Shown here: one piece after another, positions 20,103 to 28,637 of the stretch
How positions within the stretch are numbered: the stretch's first letter is position 1
Layout of the letters: the number at the start of each line of letters is the position of its first letter
Source of the DNA: an uncultured Collinsella sp.
Lineage (GTDB): Bacteria; Actinomycetota; Coriobacteriia; Coriobacteriales; Coriobacteriaceae
Direction: 5' to 3'
DNA: 64,000 nucleotides
NCBI GenBank assembly: GCA_958437495.1
Contig: CAUBOH010000013.1
Span: 1 to 64,000 of the forward strand
Program-made: the position numbers and the translations under genes
Notes under the pieces: model-generated
Databases searched by the model: none
What the model saw: the letters and a program-made list of their open reading frames with translations, nothing else
What the model was told of the DNA's origin: nothing

Positions 20103-20498
20103 TTAGAGGACGAGCTGATGGTAGTCGGCGGGGGTTATGCGGCCTTCGGTGGCAGCGCGGAAGGCGGCGAGCGCATCGCCCGAGAACGGCATGGCCCAGC
20201 ACAGCCCGCAACCTGCGGTGATAGAACCGGGCAGCGGCATGATGCGCCCGGGCACACCAGCGGCAAGGCAGAGCTGCTCGCACTCCATCACATCGAAGGT
20301 GCTGTCAAACGACACGATGATCTTGCGTTCGTGGTCGGGGGCATTACCGGACGGGCCTTCGCGGTGTGCCTCACGATACGCCGCGGCGGCCGCTTCCTCT
20401 TCCGCGGTATGTCCACAGCCACCGCAACCGCAGGTACAGGGTTCGGACCCGTCGCAAGTGCAAGGCTCTCCCGTGTCGGGGCAAATATCATGAGACAT
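20103..20498 (-). CDS. DUF3343 protein with Cys-rich N-terminal extension
   Basis: A 131-residue protein. The C-terminal part (about residues 55-131) is a DUF3343 domain with the family features MECEQLC near its start and GCGLCW later. The N-terminal 45 residues are an extra Cys-rich segment with CTCDG and CTCGCGGCG. DUF3343 proteins are proposed selenium or sulfur carriers, known from association with selenium-dependent molybdenum hydroxylases. The ATG at 20498 has GGGAG 5 bases upstream; ATG at 20510 is an alternative. It follows mobA closely and lies three genes from the hydroxylase. The Cys-rich tail is missing from the second DUF3343 protein at 47492-47743. Confidence 0.8.
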   Translation of the reverse strand: MSHDICPDTGEPCTCDGSEPCTCGCGGCGHTAEEEAAAAAYREAHREGPSGNAPDHERKIIVSFDSTFDVMECEQLCLAAGVPGRIMPLPGSITAGCGLCWAMPFSGDALAAFRAATEGRITPADYHQLVL

Positions 20499-20513
20499 GG
20501 CATCTCCCATCGT

Positions 20514-21146
20514 CTAGGCGAGTAACTCGGCCGCCGCAAACTCCTCGGGCGTATTGACGTTCTCGAAACAGAGCGTCGAGCCCGCGGCCTTAACGATCTG
20601 CGGCTCATCCATATAACCGGCCTGAACGCGATTGATCAGGCAGCGAATGCGCTGGCGGTCGCAGGCGAGCAGCTCTTGGGCAACCGGCGCACACGCGTCA
20701 CGGCGCCAGACGGCGCAAAGAGGCTCAATCCCCCGCTCCTCGCGCGGCACGCACACGTCGAGTGCCTCGGCCTCAACACGATCGGCAAGCGCGTCGATGA
20801 GTTCCGGCGAGACAAACGGCATGTCGCAGGCAACGATCGCCACGAGCGGCAATCGGGCCGCAGCCAACGAGCTCGCGATGCCGCGCATGGCACCCGCCGG
20901 CCCTTCAAGGTCCGCTACCACACGCGGCACCAGGCCGCCAAACGCGTGCTCCTCAAGATAGGCAAGCTCGCTGGGACGCGAAGTCGTCACGACCAACTCA
21001 CCGGCAACTGGCGCCAACCGACCCAGTACGCGCTCGATGAGCGGCTCGCCGCAAAACGCCATGCGCGCCTTATCGCAGCCCATGCGCGACGACAACCCGC
21101 CCGCCTGGACGACACAAGAAAGATCGGCACGTCTTACGGTAGTCAT
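20514..21146 (-). CDS. mobA: Molybdenum cofactor guanylyltransferase
   Basis: A 210-residue nucleotidyltransferase that joins GMP to molybdopterin to form the MGD/bis-MGD cofactor needed by FdhF and the other molybdopterin oxidoreductase in this window. The MobA signature QAGGLSSRMGCDKA is at about residues 14-27, and the Asp of ACDMPF marks the metal site. The ATG at 21146 was chosen because GGAGGTG precedes it; the upstream extension of the open frame runs into tRNA-Sec and has no family match. It lies between selC and a DUF3343 gene. The motif favours guanylyl rather than cytidylyl transfer, so a MocA-type enzyme for the hydroxylase would have to be elsewhere. Confidence 0.88.
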   Translation of the reverse strand: MTTVRRADLSCVVQAGGLSSRMGCDKARMAFCGEPLIERVLGRLAPVAGELVVTTSRPSELAYLEEHAFGGLVPRVVADLEGPAGAMRGIASSLAAARLPLVAIVACDMPFVSPELIDALADRVEAEALDVCVPREERGIEPLCAVWRRDACAPVAQELLACDRQRIRCLINRVQAGYMDEPQIVKAAGSTLCFENVNTPEEFAAAELLA

Positions 21147-21300
21147 ACGGCAAAACACCTCCATCGGCACGTTCAAAACCCGGCACACGAAGCCAAATAC
21201 CGTCGCCGATAAAGCGGGCGGCACGGCAAACCCATGCAAAACAAAACAGCGCCTTTGCGGCACGCAGTATGACCGCGAGCACAAAAGCGCTGGTAGCGTA

Positions 21301-21397
21301 TGGCGGGAACGTATGTGAATCGAACACATCCAAGACGTTTTGCACGCCTCGCAACGGTTTTGAGGACCGCGGAGCCCACCGGAGCCCATCCGTTCCC
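21301..21397 (-). tRNA. selC: tRNA-Sec (selenocysteine, anticodon UCA)
   Basis: The 97-nt minus-strand sequence has a long acceptor (GGGAACG/CGTTCCC plus one G-A position), an extended D arm, anticodon TCA in the loop CCTCAAA, a long variable arm, T loop TTCGATT and an encoded CCA end. These are the hallmarks of bacterial tRNA-Sec. Position 33, before the anticodon, reads C rather than the usual U. It lies next to selB and selA, whose products use it. Confidence 0.93.
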
Positions 21398-21456
21398 AAG
21401 TGCGCCGGTATTTTACCAAACTGAAACGGCCCCATCCCAAAAAGACCAGCAAGAAG

Positions 21457-21519
21457 TTGCGGTGGAATAGTTCCTGTTTTTGCCGCTAAACCCCAAAAAC
21501 AGGAACTATTTCACCGCAA
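21457..21519. repeat. 63-bp intergenic palindrome, copy 2
   Basis: TTGCGGTGGAATAGTTCCTG pairs with the complementary right end over about 20 bp. It lies between the selB stop codon and tRNA-Sec and could act as a structured 3' end for selAB. Confidence 0.9.
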
Positions 21520-21539
21520 CTGATGAAGTGGGGTGGGCC

Positions 21540-23507
21540 TTAGCGTAGGGACCTGAGGCCGCCGGCATCCTTGTCGAGCACTGTAAAGCGCACAGCATCC
21601 AGGTGCTCCAAGATGCTGATGGCACGTTTGCGCGACACACCTAGGGCCTCACGCAGCACGCTCGTGGTGGCAGCGCCGCCGGCTGCCTCAATGGCGGCGG
21701 CGACGAGCTCGCGCGCATGGGCCTCGGCGGCGGCAGACAGGGCAACGTCGCGCTCGACCTTAACGATCGAGCGGTTGAGCGAAAGCTCGCGCAGGGCGCG
21801 CGTCATGGTGTCGCGATCGAGCTGCAACTGCTCGCCCACCTCGGGCAACGTCGGCGCATCCAGGCCGGCCTCGTCCAGCAAGGAAACGATGCGCTCGCAA
21901 GCCTCGTGCACCACGCGTGCCGCCGCGGCGGCCGAATGTGGATCGAATACCTCGGCGCCCTCGGCGGCGCACACGCCGCGCGAGCAGCCCTCGGCAATCA
22001 GAGCCGCGGCAACGCATTCATCAGCGGCAGGCCACGCAGCATGGGCAACGGCGCCGGGCGTAAAGCCCGTCTCCTTGGGAGCCGCCGCATGCATGGCCGA
22101 CAGGGTCGCTGTCAGTGCATCCATCGCGGCGCCGAGCACCACGGCGTCCGCCAAGAGGTCCGCATCACCCGCGGCAAGCTTGCGAACGGAGCCCTGCGCC
22201 ACCAACCCGCGAAGTGCGGCATCAACCTCACCAGCACCAAGATCCAAAGCCTCGGCAACATCAACGGCCGAAACCGGGAGCGCCTGCAGCGCCAGCCAAG
22301 CGCCCACACCGCCCGCGATATCGCCGGACTCGAGCGCCGCATACAGCGCACGCTCCCCTTCAGCAAGCTCGCGCGAGCGACGGCAGCGCGAAAGCAGCAC
22401 ACGCCCGCCGCCAATAAGCATCACGGGCGAATAGGACAGCACCACGGCATGGTCCCCGGCACGTAGCGGCAGCGAGTTTTCCAAGCGCACCTGAACAATA
22501 CGGGTCTCGCCCACCGCCATGGGGGCCTCGCCCTCCATGAACATGATGCGACCGACAACCTCGGCCGTACCCGCCATCACATGCACGCGTGCGCCCGACT
22601 CGAGCACGCGCGGCTTGGCACCCTCGCGGCCCAGGTAAGTGAACACCATCATAAAGCGCATTGTCTGGCCAAAGCGACCCTGCACGCCGAGCATCTCTCC
22701 GCGATCGAGCGCGGCGACGGCATCGCCCACCAAGTTGAGCGCCACACGCTGACCGGGCAATGCCCGCGGCGTATCGCCATGCACCTGAATCCCGCGCACG
22801 CGACAGACCGTACGCGACGGCAGCGCGACGAGCTCATCGCCCACCGCAACCGGCGCATCGTGCAACGTTCCCGTCACCACGGTACCGGCGCCCTTGATCG
22901 TAAAGCAGCGGTCGATGGGCAGACGCGGTGCGGCATCGGTGAGCTCGGCACGGGCACGGCAGGCACCCCAGCAAGCGGCAACCTGCTCGTCGAGCGCAGC
23001 CAGCAGGTCATCGATTCCCGCACCGGTCTTGGACGACACGGGCACGATCAGCACGCCCGCAAACACGGTGTCCAACAAAAAATCATCGACATCAAGCTCG
23101 GCAAGCTCGGTCATCTCGGCATCGGCCAGGTCGCACATCGTCAGCGCGACCACCATATGCGTGACGCCCAGCAGCTCCAGCACATGCACGTGCTCGCGGG
23201 TCTGCGGCATCACGCCCTCGACGGCCGAAACCACCAGCACGGCCACGTCGATACCCGTGGCGCCCTGCACCATGGCGCGCAAGTAATGCGCGTGGCCCGG
23301 CACGTCGACCAGGCCAACAATCTTGCCACTCGGCAGCGCCAGCTCACCAAAGCCAAGCTCAACGGTCATGCCGCGACGACGTTCAACTTCCAGGCGGTCG
23401 GGGTTTTTACCCGTCAGCGCCTCGATGAGCGCCGACTTACCGTGGTCAACATGCCCCGCCGTACCTACGATAACGGGACACTCCACCAGTGCTTGAACCT
23501 CACTCAT
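21540..23507 (-). CDS. selB: Selenocysteine-specific elongation factor SelB
   Basis: A 655-residue GTPase that carries Sec-tRNA-Sec to UGA codons followed by a SECIS hairpin. The EF-Tu-like G domain has GTAGHVDHGKS at residues 15-25 and DVPGHAHYLRAM at about 68-79. Beta-barrel domains follow, then C-terminal winged-helix repeats (about residues 430-655) that bind the SECIS RNA. It overlaps the end of selA by 4 bases (ATGA), so the two genes are co-translated. With selC just downstream and selD at 48450, the whole bacterial selenocysteine system is present in this window. Confidence 0.95.
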   Translation of the reverse strand: MSEVQALVECPVIVGTAGHVDHGKSALIEALTGKNPDRLEVERRRGMTVELGFGELALPSGKIVGLVDVPGHAHYLRAMVQGATGIDVAVLVVSAVEGVMPQTREHVHVLELLGVTHMVVALTMCDLADAEMTELAELDVDDFLLDTVFAGVLIVPVSSKTGAGIDDLLAALDEQVAACWGACRARAELTDAAPRLPIDRCFTIKGAGTVVTGTLHDAPVAVGDELVALPSRTVCRVRGIQVHGDTPRALPGQRVALNLVGDAVAALDRGEMLGVQGRFGQTMRFMMVFTYLGREGAKPRVLESGARVHVMAGTAEVVGRIMFMEGEAPMAVGETRIVQVRLENSLPLRAGDHAVVLSYSPVMLIGGGRVLLSRCRRSRELAEGERALYAALESGDIAGGVGAWLALQALPVSAVDVAEALDLGAGEVDAALRGLVAQGSVRKLAAGDADLLADAVVLGAAMDALTATLSAMHAAAPKETGFTPGAVAHAAWPAADECVAAALIAEGCSRGVCAAEGAEVFDPHSAAAAARVVHEACERIVSLLDEAGLDAPTLPEVGEQLQLDRDTMTRALRELSLNRSIVKVERDVALSAAAEAHARELVAAAIEAAGGAATTSVLREALGVSRKRAISILEHLDAVRFTVLDKDAGGLRSLR

Positions 23508-24961
23508 CGAGCAATCGCCTTCTCAACGCACGCGACGAGCGTCGATGCCGCCGTCTCGATATCGCGGTCGCCCACGAGCGTGCGCACATCAAACAGAATG
23601 CGGTCGTGCGAGGCGCGCGTGACGACCGGCGTATCGAAGTCTTGGACAAGCGAGCGCTTGAGCGCATCGACCGTTAGGCGCGCGTCAACAAGACGCACGG
23701 CAACGCACATCGTGGGTAGCTCCACGGTAGGCAGCGAGCCGCCACCGGGGGTCGACGATTCCTCGACGATCTCCACCTGCACGGCGCACGGGCAACCCGC
23801 CTTATCGAACCCGGCGACCATACGATCGCGCAGCTTGCGGGCACGTCGTTCCAAATGGGCCCGCGGCAGCGTAAGCATGCTGAGCACCGGAATATCACGA
23901 TGGGCCACATCCGCCCCGTCCATGTAGATTCGCAGTGTGGCCTCGAGCGCCGTGAGCGCCAACTTGCCCGGGCGCAGGGCGCGCATAAGCGGATGCGACC
24001 CACAGGCCTGGACCAAATCGCGACGGCCCATGATAATGCCCGCCTGTGCGGCACCGAGCAGCTTATCGCCCGAGCACGACACCAGGTCGAGCCCTGCCGA
24101 AACCGAAGCCGGCGTGGTTTCTTCGCCGCCGCGCACCAAGATGTCGTCGGGCAACAGCGCGCCCGAGCCCTGGTCTTCATAGAACAGCAGGCCGTGCTTA
24201 TGGGCCAGTGCGGCGAGCTCCCTTGAGCTCACTTCCTCGTGGAAACCCTCGATGCGATAGTTGGAAGGATGGACCTTAAGGATCATCGCCGTATCGGGCG
24301 TAATGGCGCGCTCGTAGTCGCCCAGATGCGTGCGGTTGGTGGCCCCGACCTCGACGAGTTTGGCGCCCGAAGCCGCCATGACGTCAGGAATACGGAAGCT
24401 GCCACCGATCTCGACGAGCTCGCCACGGCTCACGATGACCTCTTTGCCCGCGGCATGAGTCGCCAGCACCAGCAGCACCGCGGCGGCATTGTTGTTGACC
24501 ACGAGCGCGTCCTCGGCACCGGTAAGCGAGCGGATCAGCTGCGCTGTGTGCTCCTTGCGCGACCCGCGCGAGCAGGTGTCCACGCTGTACTCGAGCGTGC
24601 TGTAGCCGCGCGCGACCTCGGCCACGGCCTTGGCCGCCGACTCCGCGAGCGGGGCACGGCCCAGATTGGTATGGATGACCACACCCGTGGCGTTGACGGC
24701 GGGGCGCAGGCTCGGCAGTGCGGAGCGATGCGCACGCCACTCGATGGCCGAGGCCAGCTCGCGCTTGGAACGCGGGGCGGCACCGGCGCGAATCGCGGCG
24801 CGCTCCTCGTCGAGCTCGGCCGTCACGGCAGCATGAACCACTGCATCGCAGGTCTCCCCCGCCGCCTTCATCACCGGCCACTCGGCAAGCAGCTCGTTGA
24901 CGGAAGGAATGGCGCGCAGACGGGCGCGCACCTCATCGGACATGTTCTGGCTATCGCTCAT
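23504..24961 (-). CDS. selA: L-seryl-tRNA(Sec) selenium transferase SelA
   Basis: A 485-residue PLP enzyme that converts seryl-tRNA-Sec to selenocysteyl-tRNA-Sec with selenophosphate. The N-terminal segment (PSVNELL) is typical of SelA and binds tRNA-Sec. The PLP-binding lysine is in SGDKLLG, near residue 298. Length is slightly above the E. coli enzyme (463). It is the first gene of selA-selB, with a 52-base gap after the molybdopterin oxidoreductase gene, so it may be co-transcribed with that gene. Confidence 0.95.
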   Translation of the reverse strand: MSDSQNMSDEVRARLRAIPSVNELLAEWPVMKAAGETCDAVVHAAVTAELDEERAAIRAGAAPRSKRELASAIEWRAHRSALPSLRPAVNATGVVIHTNLGRAPLAESAAKAVAEVARGYSTLEYSVDTCSRGSRKEHTAQLIRSLTGAEDALVVNNNAAAVLLVLATHAAGKEVIVSRGELVEIGGSFRIPDVMAASGAKLVEVGATNRTHLGDYERAITPDTAMILKVHPSNYRIEGFHEEVSSRELAALAHKHGLLFYEDQGSGALLPDDILVRGGEETTPASVSAGLDLVSCSGDKLLGAAQAGIIMGRRDLVQACGSHPLMRALRPGKLALTALEATLRIYMDGADVAHRDIPVLSMLTLPRAHLERRARKLRDRMVAGFDKAGCPCAVQVEIVEESSTPGGGSLPTVELPTMCVAVRLVDARLTVDALKRSLVQDFDTPVVTRASHDRILFDVRTLVGDRDIETAASTLVACVEKAIAR

Positions 24962-25013
24962 GTGCGGCCTTTCAAAAGAAACGTGGATCAGTCGAATGCA
25001 TCAGCTGGGTCAA

Positions 25014-27131
25014 TTACTCGTCATTATCCCCGCGCGCGACAATCTTTTCCACGCGAACGGCGTTTTCCTGGGTGAGCGCGGCACCCGTCAACGGGTCCCA
25101 ACGCAACGGCGTATGGTCGAGCGGGCCCACGCCCAAGCCTTGAGCGCCACCGGCATCGGCACCAAACGAACGCCCACCGGGGGCGGCCGAGGTGAAGATG
25201 CACGCCGGATGCAGATACGGCGTCGTCTCCACACGCACGCGGTCGCGGCCCATATCGCTCACGAGTTCGACGATCTCGCCGTCGGCGATGCCCATGTGCG
25301 CAGCAGCATCGGCATTCATCTGCACGGCATCCAGGTCCGACCCAGCCTCAGCGGCACCTTGGTCTGCAAGCCTTCGCGAGGTATGCGACTCAAAGGGACG
25401 GTTGCCGCTAATGAGGCGAAACATCCCCGGGCCCGGCTCCACCATGGGAGCGATCCAGTTGGGTACACGACCCAGGCCGGCTCGTTCCCATACGTCGCTT
25501 GCCAGCGCAATTTTGCCGCCATCCAAGGGAATCGCCGGCTCGCCCGTACGCGACGGCAACGCAACGCCCGTGTCGTCCCAGCCGCGCTCCTTGAGCTCGT
25601 CCAGATTGATCCCAAAAGGCGCCACCTGGGCAGCCGCCAGATCGTCAGACGTAAACTGGAAGTACTCGCCCGCGCCACACGCCTGCGCCAGACCGGTAAA
25701 AATCTCCCGACCGGGACGCGTGTCGTCATGCTGCACGGGCAACACGGCATTGCGGTAGAACACGCGCGCATCGTTGGCGCCCACGACTGTGCCCACACCG
25801 CGATCGGCCTCCAGATACGTCACGTCGGGCAGCACGAAGTCAGAAGCACGCGCCGTCTCGGACCAGCGAATATCAATCGTCACGAGCAAGTCGAGCTGCT
25901 GCAAGATGCCCAACCAAGCCTGCGCATTGCCATAGCCCGCACCGGGGTTACTGGCATAGACGATGAGCCCGCGCAGGTCCCCGGCCAGAATCGACTGGCC
26001 GATGGTCGTGCACAGACCGCGCTCGGGGTCGACGAGTGGATAGCGCTCGGACCCCAACTTTGGCTCACGCGGCACTGACGGCGTCGCAAAACGCGCAGGG
26101 TCCAAGTCGCCCAACACGAGCGGCGTGGGTGGATTGAGCGCGCCGCCCGCATGCCCGATACAGCCCAGCAGCACATCGACCAAGCAGATAGCGCGCGCGG
26201 TCTGGGTGCTATTGGCATACGCGATTCCGATGCCACCATGAAAGCCAGCATCCACCACAGCGGCAGGCGCCGCGGCAGCCAAATCACGCGCAGTCGCACG
26301 GATATCGTCCGCTGGAACGTCGCACATCGACTCGGCCCACTCAGGCGTCCAAACAGCAGCCGCCTGCGCCAGCTCATCAAACCCCGTGGTATAGCGGGTC
26401 ACGAACTCGTGGTCATACAGGTCCTCGGCAATCAAGACATGGGCAATGCCAAACAGCAAGGCCAGGTCGCAGCCCGGACGCACGCGCAGCCAGCGGTCGG
26501 CAAGCGCAGCCGAGCCACTGCGCCGGGGGTCGACCACGATAATCTTCGCTCCACGGCGACGGACATCGTTGAGCGCATCAACGGCCCCCATCGTCGACGA
26601 ATCGACAATGGAACGCCCCAGGTACATGATGCAATCGGTATGCGCCAGGTCGGAGGCGGGGCTGTAGCCCAGGCTGTGCTCCCAACCGGTAAGTCGGCTT
26701 ACCTCGCAGGCACCGTCGGCACCATACACGTTGGGCGAGCCCAGCGCATGCATAAAGCGATAGGCCCAGTAGCGGTCGAACGAGGGCACGCCGAGCGTCA
26801 TGCCCAGCGCACGCGGACCACACTCGTCAATAATCCCCCCAAGGCGCGCCGCAATCTGCGCGAACGCCTCGTCCCACGAAATCGCATCGAACCCCGAGCC
26901 ATCCTGGCGACGTCGCATGGGGTGCACAATGCGATCGCGCTCGTCAAACGGCATTGCCAGGCGATGCCGTCCGCGGGCGCACAGGGCACGCGCCGCGCAC
27001 GGATGTCCCACTACCGGCAACTCCGCCACCACATGCCCATCCTCAACACGGGCCGCAAAGGCGCAATCGGCATAGCATCCCCCGCATGTGGTCACCACGG
27101 CGCAACCGTCACACTTCACAGCAGATGCCAT
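25014..27131 (-). CDS. Molybdopterin-dependent oxidoreductase of unknown substrate
   Basis: A 705-residue member of the DMSO-reductase/formate-dehydrogenase superfamily. The N-terminal [4Fe-4S] ligands are Cys16, 19, 23 and 51. The residue at the molybdenum position is probably Cys142 (GADGACEVSR), close to the position of selenocysteine 140 in FdhF. The C-terminal molydopterin-binding domain begins at about residue 590. No twin-arginine signal is visible, so it is cytoplasmic. The ATG at 27131 gives a normal start; the longer frame adds a hydrophobic stretch without support. It lies between focA and selA with no electron-transfer subunit beside it. It could be a second formate dehydrogenase-like enzyme or a reductase; sequence does not decide. 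Confidence 0.85.
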   Translation of the reverse strand: MASAVKCDGCAVVTTCGGCYADCAFAARVEDGHVVAELPVVGHPCAARALCARGRHRLAMPFDERDRIVHPMRRRQDGSGFDAISWDEAFAQIAARLGGIIDECGPRALGMTLGVPSFDRYWAYRFMHALGSPNVYGADGACEVSRLTGWEHSLGYSPASDLAHTDCIMYLGRSIVDSSTMGAVDALNDVRRRGAKIIVVDPRRSGSAALADRWLRVRPGCDLALLFGIAHVLIAEDLYDHEFVTRYTTGFDELAQAAAVWTPEWAESMCDVPADDIRATARDLAAAAPAAVVDAGFHGGIGIAYANSTQTARAICLVDVLLGCIGHAGGALNPPTPLVLGDLDPARFATPSVPREPKLGSERYPLVDPERGLCTTIGQSILAGDLRGLIVYASNPGAGYGNAQAWLGILQQLDLLVTIDIRWSETARASDFVLPDVTYLEADRGVGTVVGANDARVFYRNAVLPVQHDDTRPGREIFTGLAQACGAGEYFQFTSDDLAAAQVAPFGINLDELKERGWDDTGVALPSRTGEPAIPLDGGKIALASDVWERAGLGRVPNWIAPMVEPGPGMFRLISGNRPFESHTSRRLADQGAAEAGSDLDAVQMNADAAAHMGIADGEIVELVSDMGRDRVRVETTPYLHPACIFTSAAPGGRSFGADAGGAQGLGVGPLDHTPLRWDPLTGAALTQENAVRVEKIVARGDNDE

Positions 27132-27193
27132 CTCGATTACCCCTTTCATCAGCCAAACACAACAGGTCAAAAGCCCGGCAGCGAGCCCCAGAC

Positions 27194-27232
27194 CCAAAAA
27201 AGCCTCCCGCACGGCAACACCCCGCGGGAGGC
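27194..27232 (-). terminator. Terminator of the formate hydrogenlyase/focA transcript
   Basis: GCCTCCCGC and GCGGGAGGC pair and are followed on the minus strand by TTTTTTG, 22 bases after the focA stop. It separates the hydrogenlyase operon from the downstream oxidoreductase-selAB unit. Confidence 0.93.
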
Positions 27233-27254
27233 CCAACGTCAAACAGGCGGTACC

Positions 27255-28094
27255 TTACGCCTCGGACTTCTTGGCGTAGATAAACCAGTAGCCGAGCGCG
27301 ACCAGAACCGCGCCGCCCACGATGTTGCCCAGCGTGGCGGCGGACAGGTTAAACGCAATGCCCGCAGCGTTGAGCGCATCGGCGCCGGCGACCTTGGCAC
27401 CATAGCCACACGCGTGCATCACGGCGCCCATGGGCAAAAAGTACATGTTGGCAACGCAGTGCTCAAAACCGCAGGCCACAAAGGCAGCGATCGGCAGCAA
27501 AATGCCCACGACCTTATCGACCACGGTCTTGCCGGCGGTACCGATCCACACGGCTAGGCACACAAAGATGTTGCACAGGATGCCGCGGAAGAAGATCGTC
27601 ATCCAGTCGATCGTCACCTTGCCGGCGGCGACGCTCACCATGGAATTGGCGACCGCCTCGCCGTTGAGCTTGTAAATGCCGGCCATGTACACCAAAAAGA
27701 CGATGAACAGGGCACCGACAAAGTTGCCGACCCATACGACGACCCAGGCCTTGAGCATCTGAGCCGGGGTGATCTTTTTGCTCTTGAGCGCGCAGACCAT
27801 AAGCGAATTGCCAGTGAACAACTCGGCGCCACACACCAGCACGAGCACCAGGCCCAGGCAAAAGCACAGTCCGCCCACGACGCGCTGGGCACCCCAGCCG
27901 AGCGTGCTATCGCTCAAAAACACCGTAAAGAACAGGCCGCCGAAGGCGATGAACGCACCGGCGAACATTGCCAACAGAAAGGCCTTAGCGACCGGCAGGT
28001 TGGCCTTGGTCACGCCGGCGGCCTCGGTCTTGGCCTCGATCGCGGCGGGCGCCAGGCAATCGGGAGCGGGGTAATCCACCTTGGAATCTGCCAT
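27255..28094 (-). CDS. focA: Formate/nitrite channel (FocA family)
   Basis: A 279-residue pentameric membrane channel of the FNT family with six hydrophobic helices. It should move formate across the cytoplasmic membrane to supply or relieve the hydrogenlyase. The family motifs are visible: a broken helix after the first segment (AFIAFGG), GAELFTGN, VGNFVGAL, GILCN and GFEHCVANM with the central His. The ATG at 28094 starts a normal N-terminus. It is the last gene of the run that begins with the HydN-like gene, matching E. coli, where focB closes the hyf operon. Confidence 0.93.
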   Translation of the reverse strand: MADSKVDYPAPDCLAPAAIEAKTEAAGVTKANLPVAKAFLLAMFAGAFIAFGGLFFTVFLSDSTLGWGAQRVVGGLCFCLGLVLVLVCGAELFTGNSLMVCALKSKKITPAQMLKAWVVVWVGNFVGALFIVFLVYMAGIYKLNGEAVANSMVSVAAGKVTIDWMTIFFRGILCNIFVCLAVWIGTAGKTVVDKVVGILLPIAAFVACGFEHCVANMYFLPMGAVMHACGYGAKVAGADALNAAGIAFNLSAATLGNIVGGAVLVALGYWFIYAKKSEA

Positions 28095-28133
28095 GTCAAT
28101 CACTTCTTTCCTAATCAGCAGGGACAAGCGCCG

Positions 28134-28637
28134 CTATAGCTCTTGCCCCAAGCGGACAAAGTGGGAAAAGTCGTTGGCGGCCACGGCGTCGTACACGGCG
28201 TCGACGGCGTCAAAGACTTCCGGGGACATGGGGTTGTAGAACTCCGTGTCGCCCGGCTGAATCCCGACGAAGACGATATCATCGCACGATTGCTCAATCT
28301 CTTCGATCAGAATCGACAAGGGAAGCGAATGCGTGGTGAACATCGACTTGCGGGCCACATCGCGTTTGTCGAGCAAGCGGATGGACCCGACGGGCAGTGC
28401 CATGTCGGCGGCATCGACCAAGACCAAGCGAGGCGGACGCTCGCGCTTGACCTCGATGATGTCGTCCTCGGGCGTCTGACCGCCATCGATGGTGTACCAG
28501 CCGGCAAGCGGCGCGTCCTCCATCTTTTTGGAGAGCACGGGGCCGGCGGCATCGTCGGCACGCAGCACGCTTCCCGCCGTGAGCACGATGCCCGCAAACG
28601 GGGCGCCGTTCACACGTCCATCCACAACGCGACCCAT
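28134..28637 (-). CDS. hycI: Hydrogenase maturation protease (HycI family)
   Basis: A 167-residue endopeptidase that should clip the C-terminal tail of the large subunit HyfG after nickel insertion. The N-terminal segment TAGSVLRADDAAGP matches the GNxLxxDDG region of HycI, with the metal-binding Asp present although the usual Gly after it is Ala. LVLVDAADM and the later GIQPGDTEF also match the family. Its ATG overlaps the hyfJ stop by one base (TAATG). In E. coli hycI lies in the hyc operon and hyf has none, so this locus is more self-contained. Confidence 0.85.
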   Translation of the reverse strand: MGRVVDGRVNGAPFAGIVLTAGSVLRADDAAGPVLSKKMEDAPLAGWYTIDGGQTPEDDIIEVKRERPPRLVLVDAADMALPVGSIRLLDKRDVARKSMFTTHSLPLSILIEEIEQSCDDIVFVGIQPGDTEFYNPMSPEVFDAVDAVYDAVAANDFSHFVRLGQEL

